DNA from: Sarocladium kiliense
Taxonomy: Eukaryota > Ascomycota > Sordariomycetes > Hypocreales > Sarocladiaceae
Assembly (NCBI GenBank): GCA_030734395.1
Contig: JAUZTG010000047.1
Coordinates: 434,001-498,000 of the forward strand
Direction of reading: 5' to 3'
Length of the DNA stretch: 64,000 nucleotides
Shown here: positions 21,323-31,560 of the stretch, one piece after another
How the letters are laid out: every line of letters begins with the position of its first letter
Position numbering within the stretch: position 1 is the first letter of the stretch
Notes under the pieces: model-generated
Told to the model about the DNA's origin: nothing
Databases searched by the model: none
The model's input: only the letters and a program-made list of their open reading frames with translations
Position numbers and translations under genes: made by a program

Positions 21323-23074
21323 TCACATATGATCAAAAGACCAAAATTCGGCTGCGGGCCAAAGAACCTGACGCCAATGCGCCGCTTCCACTACGGATTT
21401 CCCCACTGCAGCACTGTTATAATCCGGGCCCATTACAAATCGCTCCAGCCTCGACTCGGCATTGAGGATTTGCCGTCCTTTGCCGCCATATCTCAGCCAG
21501 CTATCCGGCCAAGATGCTTCCAGGTATACGAAGTACCGCTTCATGGGCCGCAGGCTTCGCAAGGGCTCCACGAACCTCTCGTAGGTTGACAGAAGCCAAA
21601 GATCATACGCCATCAAAGTGATGGAGAGAGGTTCTGAGTAGGGAGAATCCCCGCCAGGACGAGGCATCATGAGTGGTGGCGTTCTTGAGAGAAACAAGGA
21701 CATGGTCAGCTTATTGGCGTTCGCGTGCCTAGACAAGTGTTGCACAGCAAATGACCAGTCCAGTAATGTCTCGGGGCGCATCTTATAGTATAAAGGCTCC
21801 TCAAAGGGCATGACCACAAGCTCAAGGTGGCTGATGTTACGGAGCGCCGGGTTCGACCAGGTGTGCATGGTAATGAACTTGGATGCGTCGAGGCGCAGGG
21901 AGCGTAGATGGGCCATCGGGTTTTCAGACAGAATAACGGCTGGAGAGGGACAGACGGAGATGCGATTTGAAGCAAAGAACACAGCTTGAGCGTCGTGATG
22001 CACTGCCCGACTGACAAGCATCAGATAGTCTGGCGGCATCCAGCACTGACACTGGGCCCTGTAGGCGCTGTGTCTTGCGCGACAACATTCGGACAAGAAG
22101 CAGAAGTAGTCACCTTGGTAATCACCTGGCTGAAGAGGATTGTGATCGCAGAGGTGAGACGAACAACCGCGATGCCACCGTATAGGACCTCCTTGAGCGT
22201 ACTGGAAACAGCTGCCTTCCGTAGTGTAAATGTAATGGCCTAAGCAATGTCGGGCAATAAACTGGCATCTGTATCCATTCTGAGAATCCCACTGGACCTG
22301 CTTGAGCGGCATAACGAGATCCGTGTACTCAAGGACCTGCCTTCGAATCTCCTGTGGCAACTCGAGGAAGGGGAAAGTTCTCTGATTCGGCCCTAAAGGC
22401 TGTTGACCCGTGGCATGGCGTGCGGTCTGCTCGGCGAGGACTGACAGGGCATGGTCTCTCCTAGCCGCGAGACGAAGCTCCAGTTCTGCCAGCTTTCCCG
22501 GGAATTCCAGCAACGGGCGCAAAGCCTCAATCATCAGGGAACCATCGTCGCGATCTGCTTCACTGACGTAAGGCGGGACGTTGCTGTCGCAAATAAGTCG
22601 GAGCCGTAAGTTCTTTGGTTTGACGAACGCTAGCAGGTGGCGTGCAGCCTGCTTCCACACATCGACTACCTCATTCTTCAGAGGATCTTTGATGGGATAG
22701 GCGGGTAAGTCTTCTGGTCGGTAATCTTGTGAAGTTCTAAACCGCTGCAAATAGACGTGAAGGTTGGTCACATGGAAACAGTGCCGTGGCGTGAGATTGG
22801 AGATGAAACGGAAGCCGAACGTAATACTTGCAGGCTCCGGGCCGATGATCAAATTGTTTCGGGAAAGAATCAGCGTCAGAACTTCATCATGTACGACTTT
22901 GCAAACGAGGAGCAAGTTAAGGACGTGGAGGTCAGGTCCGTAATGTTGCTCCCTCCACTCGCTCGTTTGTTTGTTGCCTGTCGCTCGTCGCAAGAGGTGA
23001 ATCTTTTCGTCAATCATGACACCCGCAATCTCATAGACGGAGCGCCGTACATGAGGCGGCAATTTGAGAAACAT
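21323..23074 (-). CDS. F-box-like / hypothetical protein with two LPxxxRxxVxE motifs
   Basis: A 583-aa intron-free protein of the type often annotated in ascomycetes as an F-box or 2EXR-like domain protein; function unknown. The start at 23074 opens directly into LPPHVRRSVYEIAGVMID. A second similar element, LELPQEIRRQVLEYTDLV, occurs near residue 240, so the protein looks like two F-box-like modules, each followed by leucine-rich, helix-forming sequence (SHLELVVMPFEEPLYY, HLRSLRLDASKF). A Cys/His-rich stretch follows the second motif (CSSHLCDHNPLQ, ECCRARHSAYRAQCQCW). True F-box proteins bind Skp1 and select substrates for ubiquitination; that is inference here. An extra upstream exon cannot be excluded because the start lies within a donor-like gtatgt. 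Confidence 0.65.
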   Translation of the reverse strand: MFLKLPPHVRRSVYEIAGVMIDEKIHLLRRATGNKQTSEWREQHYGPDLHVLNLLLVCKVVHDEVLTLILSRNNLIIGPEPASITFGFRFISNLTPRHCFHVTNLHVYLQRFRTSQDYRPEDLPAYPIKDPLKNEVVDVWKQAARHLLAFVKPKNLRLRLICDSNVPPYVSEADRDDGSLMIEALRPLLEFPGKLAELELRLAARRDHALSVLAEQTARHATGQQPLGPNQRTFPFLELPQEIRRQVLEYTDLVMPLKQVQWDSQNGYRCQFIARHCLGHYIYTTEGSCFQYAQGGPIRWHRGCSSHLCDHNPLQPGDYQGDYFCFLSECCRARHSAYRAQCQCWMPPDYLMLVSRAVHHDAQAVFFASNRISVCPSPAVILSENPMAHLRSLRLDASKFITMHTWSNPALRNISHLELVVMPFEEPLYYKMRPETLLDWSFAVQHLSRHANANKLTMSLFLSRTPPLMMPRPGGDSPYSEPLSITLMAYDLWLLSTYERFVEPLRSLRPMKRYFVYLEASWPDSWLRYGGKGRQILNAESRLERFVMGPDYNSAAVGKSVVEAAHWRQVLWPAAEFWSFDHM

Positions 23075-24880
23075 ACCCCAAGTATTGTCTAGTTACACTC
23101 GAGGTTCGACACTGCTCCTCGCCGACTCGAGGTTCACTTCGAAAGTTGGATGGAAGGAGTCGCTATAAATCTTGTTGGTCGAGACAGAATATGCAACTGA
23201 GATGTTGGTCCGCATGAACCTAGCAGACGACCTAGAGGATTAACTGGCATAAAGAAGGTTGAGATTATGCATCGCCAAGCAGGCTGTTAGGCTGCAAGAT
23301 GAGAGAGGCAGTCCACTCCATTCGTGATTACCTCGGAAGTATCGCATCTGTAACAGGTCTCAATTGATGTAACGGCCAACAACGATACTGAGCAAATTGA
23401 GATGCGATAACCGCTGTACCTTGCGGCACAGCAGCTCTGGGGGGCTGAAGCGGTGAGTTTACCCATTCTGTTAACGAGGTCGCGAGTTTCTGTTGGCTGG
23501 CCGAAACATTGGTAGCTAGCTATCGCAAGTCGATGACGGCAAAATGACTATCTTTATAGACATCTTGCCATTGATTGAACTAACTGAAGCCACTTGGGAA
23601 AAGGTATCCAGTAACGGAGTATCTAGTAAAGGAAGCTCTTGTCCCTAGAGGGAGTGATTCCATATTTTCCAGGCCATACACATGCCACTTGCTTCACATA
23701 TTTGATCTACATGGAAGTTTGCCAATGTCCGTAACCCATCTAACCCATGACCTTCCTGTTGTTGGTCTTCTGCATGCATAGCTCGCGCAATACACTTCCG
23801 GTGTAGTTGACATAGAGCGAAGGGTTCGTATTAAAATGCAGAATGATATTAGAGGCTGACCGAATAGTATGATATACTTAAATGTAAGTAGTAATGCTTT
23901 GATCAGTTCATGAGCTTGATATGGTCCCGTACAGTTAGAGAAGGATGACCATGGCTTTGGTAAACCTGTCGCTCAGTTTTTGAACAAGACCATATTTGAG
24001 GCACTCGCACTCGCTGCGAGGAGGTATACCCCCAAGGTGCCCGACTTTGGGGCCATTGGGAAGATTGAAGACTTTGCATCGGAGACTTATGCGGGAGAGT
24101 CATGCGAACTGGTGTCAATGACTCTTCGCCAGCGTAACGCTGTTAGTGTGACACTGGGGGTTCCCCCGAAAGCTGAGTCTTGCAATCCCATACCATTGAA
24201 GCAAAGACAAATTCCCTCCAAAAATGGTTCTAGACTTCCCCCTTTCTCAATAAATACGACAAGTAAAGAACAATTCTCCCTCAAGAGGCTGCCGAGTATC
24301 CGAGCGATCCCCCATCGTGTTGTTTCATCTTGGCCGCCCAATGCGCCCCAGGCTCCGTTTCACAGCATCCATTGGCTCCGCGTCCCTCCCACTAGGGCAA
24401 CTAAGACACCTGGGCCCCCCTGCAACCCGCTTTGCCTTTGGATGGCAGGGCCCGTGGAAACAAATATGGCGCCTGTTTGGTTCTGTTTGTACCAGTAGTT
24501 CCGATGAATGGGGGCGTTTGTTTCGAGGGTTGAAAGGGGGTCGATTGCGCCCTGTATAAGACTGGCCGATGGTCCGGGCTATGCTATGGGCGGTTTGCGC
24601 CTTTGTTCATCACGGCTCTGTGAGCATTACATTGCATTCCTTGTTTGTCTATACGTTCCTTCACTGACGCTGGTCGACACCCTGCCATTCATTTCTTTGT
24701 GAATCACTTTTCCTCACTGGAGTATCGCTGCTTTCACGCCAAGTCCCCAAGTAACTGGTATAACACAGAGCGCCTGGACTTCCGCATCTGTTTGCAACAC
24801 TGCTAACCGATTCCAGGACCAAAAAGGCACAGCCATACACATTCTTGAAACTATACCGTTTTGTTTATCAATCATTCATC
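23075..24880. other. Large gene-poor region with one coding-like fragment
   Basis: About 1.8 kb without a complete gene. A plus-strand segment near 23938-24150 has protein-like composition (GFGKPVAQFLNKTIFEAL..., VPDFGAIGKIEDFASE), preceded by an acceptor-like tacag, but no matching upstream exon was found. It may be a gene remnant. The last 300 bases probably contain the promoter of the secreted-protein gene. Confidence 0.35.
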
Positions 24881-25501
24881 ATGAAATTCGCACGCTCTCC
24901 CATCGTGGCCCTCGCTTTCGCGACACTGGCTGCCGCCCAGATCCAGGCCGTTCCTATCATCGAGGAGATCGCCCCCGGGTCGAAGGAGTGCACTGATGCA
25001 GCCAACAAGGAATGCAGAACTGCCGCACAGGCCGCCTCACACATCGCCAGCGGAATGACCACCCACGGCATCTATCACGTCAACGAAATGGCGGCTGTCA
25101 TCTCCCTCATGGCATTTGAGTCAGTCGACTTCAAGTACAAGACCAATCAGGTTCCTGGTCGGCCGGGTCAGGGCACGGCAAACATGCAGATGGCTGAGTT
25201 CAATCTCAAGTACGCAAAGTCTATCGACAAGGTCAAGGGCGAGGTTGCCAACATTCAGTCTGTGGATGGTCTCAGCGACGATGAGCTGAACCGCATTCGC
25301 TCGCTCGTCATCACCGATGACTACAATTTCGGCAGTGGTCCGTGGTTCCTCACCACGCAATGTGAAAGCAGCGTGCGACAAGAACTTCGGGCCAACATCG
25401 ATCAGGGATTCTCTGCTTACATGGGCTGTGTGGGCGTCGAGGTGTCGGCGGAACGAACCGCCTACCTTGACCGCGCGAAGAAGGCCTTTGGGATCAAATG
25501 A
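24881..25501 (+). CDS. Small secreted protein, possibly lysozyme-like; function unknown
   Basis: A 206-aa protein with a clear signal peptide (MKFARSPIVALAFATLAAAQ, then a propeptide-like AVPIIEEIAPGSKE). Four cysteines follow the signal peptide, at KECTDAANKECRTA near the N-terminus and at TTQCESS and MGCVG towards the C-terminus, which would suit two disulphides. The central segment AAVISLMAFESVDFKYKTNQ, followed by PGRPGQGTANMQMAEFN, resembles lysozyme/transglycosylase-like folds, where a Glu after a helix is catalytic and a Gln-containing strand follows; this is only a weak pattern match. I recognise the sequence as a kind widespread in ascomycetes but cannot name a function. The ATG at 24881 is the first in frame and directly precedes the signal peptide. 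No intron. Confidence 0.75.
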   Translation: MKFARSPIVALAFATLAAAQIQAVPIIEEIAPGSKECTDAANKECRTAAQAASHIASGMTTHGIYHVNEMAAVISLMAFESVDFKYKTNQVPGRPGQGTANMQMAEFNLKYAKSIDKVKGEVANIQSVDGLSDDELNRIRSLVITDDYNFGSGPWFLTTQCESSVRQELRANIDQGFSAYMGCVGVEVSAERTAYLDRAKKAFGIK

Positions 25502-26734
25502 GTTGGCTCAGAGAGCCCAGAGACACCATCCTGTGTGTAGCTTTAGATGACTATACGAAGAAAATCACCAAGTGAAAGGAGCCGTGTCTCGCCCATCGTT
25601 GCTTGGCCGCCCTGAGTGACCTCATTTTCGCAGCGCTGTATGCCCAAGTCCCTAGTGAATAGTTGTCAACTCAATTTACACGAGCATTCCATACCGGTCG
25701 CACCCGCAACGTCGGGTCGTCCACGCTGGCGCATCTCGTACAGGAATGGAAGATCGCAGATCACCCGTCCGGGACTTTACGGTGCGACGGGGGTAGGCTT
25801 CCAACTCCTCTTTGCTCCCGCAACTGTCAAAGTCGTATCGAGTTCCGTAATGGGGAAAGATGGGCGTGACGCAAGGGCGAATTTAGTCCGAGGAGTAAAC
25901 AACGTTGCCTTGCCCGCCAAATCCTCATTCGTGAGACCTGCAGCTCTGGGTAAGACAGTTGCCCACTCAGCTTGTCTTTGCTTTGACTCCGCTGTGAGAA
26001 CATGCAACCACACGGTGTATGAACATTAGCTCCGGGACGAGGGTGCTGTCTCTCAATTCTCACGTCTGAACTTCCTTGGGCCACTACGTTGTCAAACAAC
26101 AGCCTCATAACGGAATTCGGGATCCGCACATTGTGCCAGGCTTTCACGTGCTTCTTCATACCGACGAACGCTTCGATATGGAGAACATTCTCCTCACGGT
26201 CTCGTGAGCATCTCGTTTTCTCCAAACCTTACTTCAAGCTACGCGCTCGCTTTTCACGTTACGAGCCCCGGAAATAGCGACGACTGGAATGCGCCTACGC
26301 CGGGGCTCACTCCAGCAGTGTCGATCTCTCACGAACTGGACCATAGTCATGTCTGGGGCCAGCGCTACCCCAACTTCACCAAGATGCAACTCTCCCCCGC
26401 ATCGGGATCTTCTGGAGTGGCGACAAAGCAACGTAGAGTAAGGACATTCACCGCTCAAAAGATCCCCGGAAACCGAGTCACGAGTCGGGACCATTGGGAT
26501 CGGCGAACCGGGAGAGCCGGCCTCTCCCGACCACGCGCCATCTGGGACATGGTCTTTCCCGTCGGACCTAATTGATCTAAGACATGGCAGATGGGAAGAT
26601 GATGCCTTTGTCTGTTCTATAAATCATCGCTGTTCTCCGCGTTGATCTTTCAGCTGACGATCGTCCTGTTCCGGTCGTGAAGCCTCCTACAAACAACACT
26701 CCTCCTAAGCATTGGAAGAGCAGCTCACGACACA
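25502..26734. other. Intergenic region between secreted protein and carboxylesterase
   Basis: About 1.2 kb. Overlapping short ORFs on both strands (25616-26575) show no domain-like sequence and were not called. The 3' end contains the esterase promoter, with a tataaatc at about 26619. Confidence 0.4.
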
Positions 26735-28382
26735 ATGATCTCTCCAAATAGTCTCTTTGCTGTTCTTATGCTGTCGACGCTGGGAGCATCAGTCTCTCCA
26801 ACTGTCGATCTTGGATACGCAAAGTACCGTGGACAGGCATTGTCAGATGGCGTGACACAATGGCTCGGGATGCGCTATGCCGCACCGCCAACTGGAAGTC
26901 TAAGATTCCAACCTCCTCGTGACCCTTCTCACGAGAAGGATGTTCAAGATGCGACTAAGGTTGGTGCTCATGTCCTAGAACACTCTATTCGTGAGCAATA
27001 GCTGACCAGACCAGCATGGCCCTTACTGCTTGGCCACCGGTGCCGATCCTGAAGACCCCGAAACTTCAGAAGACTGCCTCTTCATCGAAGTCATGGCACC
27101 AACAAAGACTACCTCCAAGTCAAAACTTCCTGTCTTCTTCTACATCCAAGGAGGTGGCTTCAACTCCAACTCAAACCCGAACATCAACAGTGCCGGCCTC
27201 ATCAAAGCTGGTGACAATGCCATGGTAGTCGTGACCTTCAACTATCGCGTGGGACTTTGGGGGTTCCTCTCGAACGGCGATAAAGTCCCCCAGAACAATG
27301 GTCTGCGTGATCAACGAAAGGCTCTGGAGTGGGTTCAGGACAACATTTCCAAGTTTGGGGGAAATCCCGATCATGTCGTGATCGGTGGCAACAGCGCCGG
27401 CGCTGCTGCTGTGAGCATGCATTTGACAGCAGGAAACGGGACGAATCGCCATTTGTTCCACGGAGCACTTGCAGGTTCCCCGTCATACGCGACTACATAC
27501 ACCGTCAAGCAATCCCAGTATCAGTACAACAATCTCGTCACGCGCCTCGGTTGCGCCGGCTCCAACAGCCTTGAATGCCTGCGCAAGAAGCCCGCGAAGG
27601 AGGTCCAGGCTGTCAACTTCAACATCCCACTGCTAATGGCGTCAAATCCGCCGTTGTATCAGTGGCTTCCCACGATTGACAATGACTTCATCCCGGACTA
27701 CGCCTACCGAAGCTTCAGTCAAGGCAAGTTCATCAAAGTGCCGACCATCTTTGGCGACGATACCAATGGCGGAACGACTTTCACCCCCAAGAACACTTCG
27801 ACTCTTGCGGAGAGCAACCAATTTCTACTAGATCAGTACCCTACCCTCACTCCTGAGCAACTCGGTGAGATCAATAAGCTGTACCCCAACCCGAACAAGA
27901 CATGCCCCAGCCCGGGATGCTACTGGCGACAGGTCAGCAACGGCTACCAGGAAGCACGGTACACATGCCCAGCGTTGTTCATGAACTCAGCAATCGCGCG
28001 ATACGGCGAGCGCAGGTCGTACGCGTATCTTTGGAATGTGGAAGACCCCGGGCAGATTGCCTCTGGACTCGGAGTTCCGCACACAGTCGAGGTGAAGGCC
28101 ATGTTTGCCCCAGGCTACCCAAAGACGCCACCCAGCTATGAAAAGGGCGGTATCAATGCGAAAGCAGTGCCTGTACTTCAGGCGTACTGGGCAAGCTTCA
28201 TTCGGACTTTGGACCCTAACAAGTACCGCCTTGAAGGTACTGCGAAGTGGGAGCAGTGGAACTCGAAGTCGGCACAGAGGCTTGTCTTTGGGACAAGGGG
28301 GACGACGAAGATGGCGTCGATTGGCGAGCTGAAGACTAGATGTGAATATTGGCAAAAGAATGGCCTGAATATGCTGTTGTAG
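26735..28382 (+). CDS. Secreted type-B carboxylesterase/lipase
   Basis: Serine hydrolase of the alpha/beta fold (cholinesterase/type-B carboxylesterase family), exported by an N-terminal signal (MISPNSLFAVLMLSTLGAS). Exons 26735..26959 and 27015..28382 join to 1593 nt, 530 aa; the splice gives TKHGPYCLATG. Family marks: RYAAPPTGSLRFQPP near the N-terminus, SEDCLFIEVMAP, the oxyanion segment FFYIQGGGFN, nucleophile elbow GGNSAGAAAVSMHL (Ser with Asn before it instead of the more common Glu), and a likely catalytic His in LGVPHTVEVKAMF. Cysteine pairs sit where the family has disulphides. The substrate could be a lipid, a feruloyl ester or another ester. Some fungal members act on plant or insect surface esters, but nothing here decides it. 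Confidence 0.9.
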
Positions 28383-29035
28383 TTCAGAGCCCTAGAACAT
28401 GATATTTTATCTTCAACTTCCCGCTTCTTCTCTGCGCAAGATGCAGCACTCCTTGGCAGTGATTTTGTGCATGTTGAACATCCTCGCCTACCCGAGAGCC
28501 ATCTCAGACTTACTGGTCATACGATTGGTCTGTGAAACATAGTGGGAGTGCTTGAGCAGAGGACTGGCAGAAATCATGTGAAATAACACTTTACAACTCC
28601 TGTTCAATGCGGCAACCCAAAATACGTTCTGCCTGTGATTGAGCCCTGTTTGCTACCTTGAACTTGAAACGACTGTGGACCTCCAAGTTCCCAGCTGCTT
28701 CGTCTAGGTCGGTGGTTTGTTAGCTTCGACCCAGCCTTGCGGATAGCGCCCCCCCCCTCGCTCACCTGAGTCCGATAGCCACCAAACCTACTTCCTGAGG
28801 CCTAACTACTCTCACGATCGCTCCTCAGTCATGAATCAAAGCTGCATGCCCTCGAACGCAGGTCCGTGACACTTCGACTAGCCTCTCCCCAGGCCTTGTT
28901 TGATGTATGGCCTCAAGGCTGGTGACTCTTGACAGCCGGATTGGGCCTGGTCGAACTGTCTTGTCCGATCTCACCTGACATTCGAGAGCGCGATTCCTCC
29001 TACCGACTGCAGTCATCCAGTGAGTCGTTTGACCA
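28383..29035. other. Intergenic region upstream of the Zn2Cys6 gene
   Basis: About 650 bp containing a short poly-C run near 28749-28757 and the promoter of the regulator gene. No gene or RNA recognised. Confidence 0.4.
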
Positions 29036-31395
29036 ATGGACAACTCACATAATCGGGAGCAGCCAAGCATGCCATCTAGTACCAGCAACATTGCCCTTCC
29101 TCGTGCAACCCTCTACCCTCCTTCATCCTCCTCTAGCTCTCCCGCTTCCTCAAGACCACCCCGGTTTCCTCTGCCAGCTGCGGCATCTGCGGCCTTGCAC
29201 GACACAGATGAAGATGCAAGACCAGCAAAGCGGCAGAAAACATAAGCCTGCTTGCGTTGCAGACGGCGCAAGGTAGGTGAGGAGCCGTTCATGTGCTTCT
29301 ACTATTCTACTCGTTGCTTGATGCTGATTCTCGGATCATAATATAGCAAAAATGCGATAACCAGAAGCCATGTAGCAACTGCGTCAAAGCCGACGAGCAC
29401 TGTTACGCTGCCCCTTCTATTCCGCCAAAGCATTCCTCCCACATGGATGCGCCTGTGGCAGAGGTCATTGCACCGGAGCCTCAAACGGGGGCAACCGACA
29501 TCTCTGTCCTCGAAGAGCGTCTGTCACGGCTAGAACAGGTGACGCGAAAGGTTGCCTCCAGACCCGATTATGGCGACTCCGACAGTTCCCAGCGTCATGT
29601 TGCGGAGCCACTCAGACCCTACGGTGCTGCCCCATCACCCTCCTCAGTTGGAGAGGTACTTTCTCTTTCAAGGAGTACACCAGCTGTAGCGTTGCTGGCT
29701 ACATTTGCGGCGTCTGCTTCCGACCAGAGCTCTCCGCTGGCGCGTGCAGATGCTATTTACGCGACTCAACCCCCAGCAGAGCTTGAAAATGGCATCGACC
29801 ACGCGACAGAGGAAGCCTTGTTCGGTATTTATGACCAGAAGGTCCAGTGGCGATACCCATTCATCCGCCTCTATCAGCTCCGAAACCGCAATAAGCGGCC
29901 GCCAGGGCATTGTACGATGTTCTTCATCAACATGATCTTCTCCGTTGCCCTGCTCCTCGAAAATAGCAGCCTGTCAATCACTTCTGGCTTAAAGCAGGAA
30001 GAGCTGTATCGCACAGCGGTTACACGCCATCTTTCCCATGTTTTCAACCACCCGGATCATTTGCTACATGTACAAGCCTACCTGATGCTTGCTATGCACG
30101 CCGTATACTCACCCTCTACGGAGCGCATAATCACCATCACGTCTGCGGCCATGCGCTATTGTGTCATGGCCGAATTACATAGCGCAGCCGCGGAGCCGAA
30201 ACCTGTCGATGTCGCAGCTAGGATCAGGATTCAGATGCGCCGGCGTGTCTTCTGGTGTGCATATAAACTTGACCGCACAGTTGGCGGAATCTATCATTTG
30301 CCCTTTGCGATCCCCGATTCGCAAATCACCGTGAAGCTGTACGCTAATGTCGACGATATCGAACTCGACGAGAGATGCAGCGATACCTTCCTTGATGATG
30401 CTCCAGGGGTTTCTCGGTTCACGGATGTATCAGCTGCTCTTCAAGTTTTGTATTGTCGGCAAATACAAAGCGAGATACTCAATTCGACCCTTCATCGCGG
30501 TTATAGTGATCACATGGAGCACAACGACCGCTGGAGGCAGCGTGTTCTTGATAAGTTGGACCGTTGGAGATCTCTATGGGACCGTTACTCCGGCGTTCGG
30601 TCCCAGTTTGCAAGCAACGACTGGATCAACATGATGTACAGCTATAGCCTTGGAATGCTATATCAACCTACGAAGACCTCGGTCCTGGGTTCGGCGGGCG
30701 CCTGGACTGTGAAGGCCTGCGTGCAAGCGTGCCTCATCTTCCGCAAGCTTCAAAGAGATTCGGTAAACACCGAGCTGTGGTTGGGTCTCGTCACGCAATT
30801 TAAATGCGGTGTAGCGCTTCTTTACACATTCTTCGCCACACCGCCACCGGCGAGGTCAACCGTCTACGAGCATCCCGACCTCCCAGAAGCTATACGAGCA
30901 TGCAGCATCACCCTCACCCTTATTGCTGAGCGATGGCCCCAATCTAAATGTATGAGAGACACATTCGACATCCTCGCACGCGAGATCCCGCTCTCCGAAA
31001 ACTTATCAGTCAGAACACCGCCAGCGGTCAAACGGATCCGGCAGGAGTCTAAGGATGCTTTGCTCTCGCTCCTCAAACAACTGAAGCCTCTCATCATCCA
31101 TCGCGACACGCTCCGAATGATTGAGGAGATTGCGACGGAAGAATTCCCGTGCCACAAGGCAGTCCCGAAGGATCCTATAGAACATCAGCGAATCCGCTTG
31201 GATGACAACCTCGCATCGACCTCGCAACAACATACTTATGACTCGTCAATACAACAGCGAGACTTCATCGAGGAGTTTTTCCAGCCTTTGACTCCCTACG
31301 GCCTGCACTTGGACGGCATTGGCGTCGATGAAGAGAACCTAGGAGACACATCAATTGAGTTTCCAGCCTATTTCGATCAACTGGATTATTTTTAG
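29036..31395 (+). CDS. Zn2Cys6 transcription factor with an in-frame stop before the zinc cluster
   Basis: Fungal-specific regulator at the edge of a catabolic cluster. Exon 1 opens at ATG 29036 with a Ser/Pro-rich tail ending ARPAKRQKT, then TAA (29243-29245), then in the same frame ACLRCRRRK. After an intron at 29273-29346 the sequence continues QKCDNQKPCSNCVKADEHC, completing a perfect CX2CX6CX5CX2CX6C cluster. The rest (29347..31395) is one open frame with the fungal_trans middle homology region (MRRRVFWCAYKLDRTVGG, about 250 residues after the cluster). Either the stop is a disabling mutation or sequence error, or a further intron removes it: a gtgcaa donor at 29102 or gtacca at 29082 with the acceptor cataag at 29246 would both keep frame. 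Without splicing, an ATG at 29443 would give a protein lacking the DNA-binding domain. Confidence 0.75.
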
Positions 31396-31560
31396 TTTCA
31401 GAAGAATACGATGGACATACGTTTCATCTTGTATCACATCGGAAAGTGCAAGTATTCGAGATTAAGGCCAGGCAGAAGAGGGGCATATGAATAAAGGATT
31501 CATATGGGAATATATATATTATCATATAGCTAAGTGCTTAGGCATCAGGCATGAAGCTGA

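Noticed and set aside
24151..24498. 3' part of the 172-aa ORF that starts at 23980
   Set aside because: Composition becomes random Pro/Ser-rich sequence; only the first part was kept, as a low-interest finding.
25616..26575. Overlapping ORFs on both strands between two secreted-protein genes
   Set aside because: Similar lengths in competing frames and no recognisable motifs.
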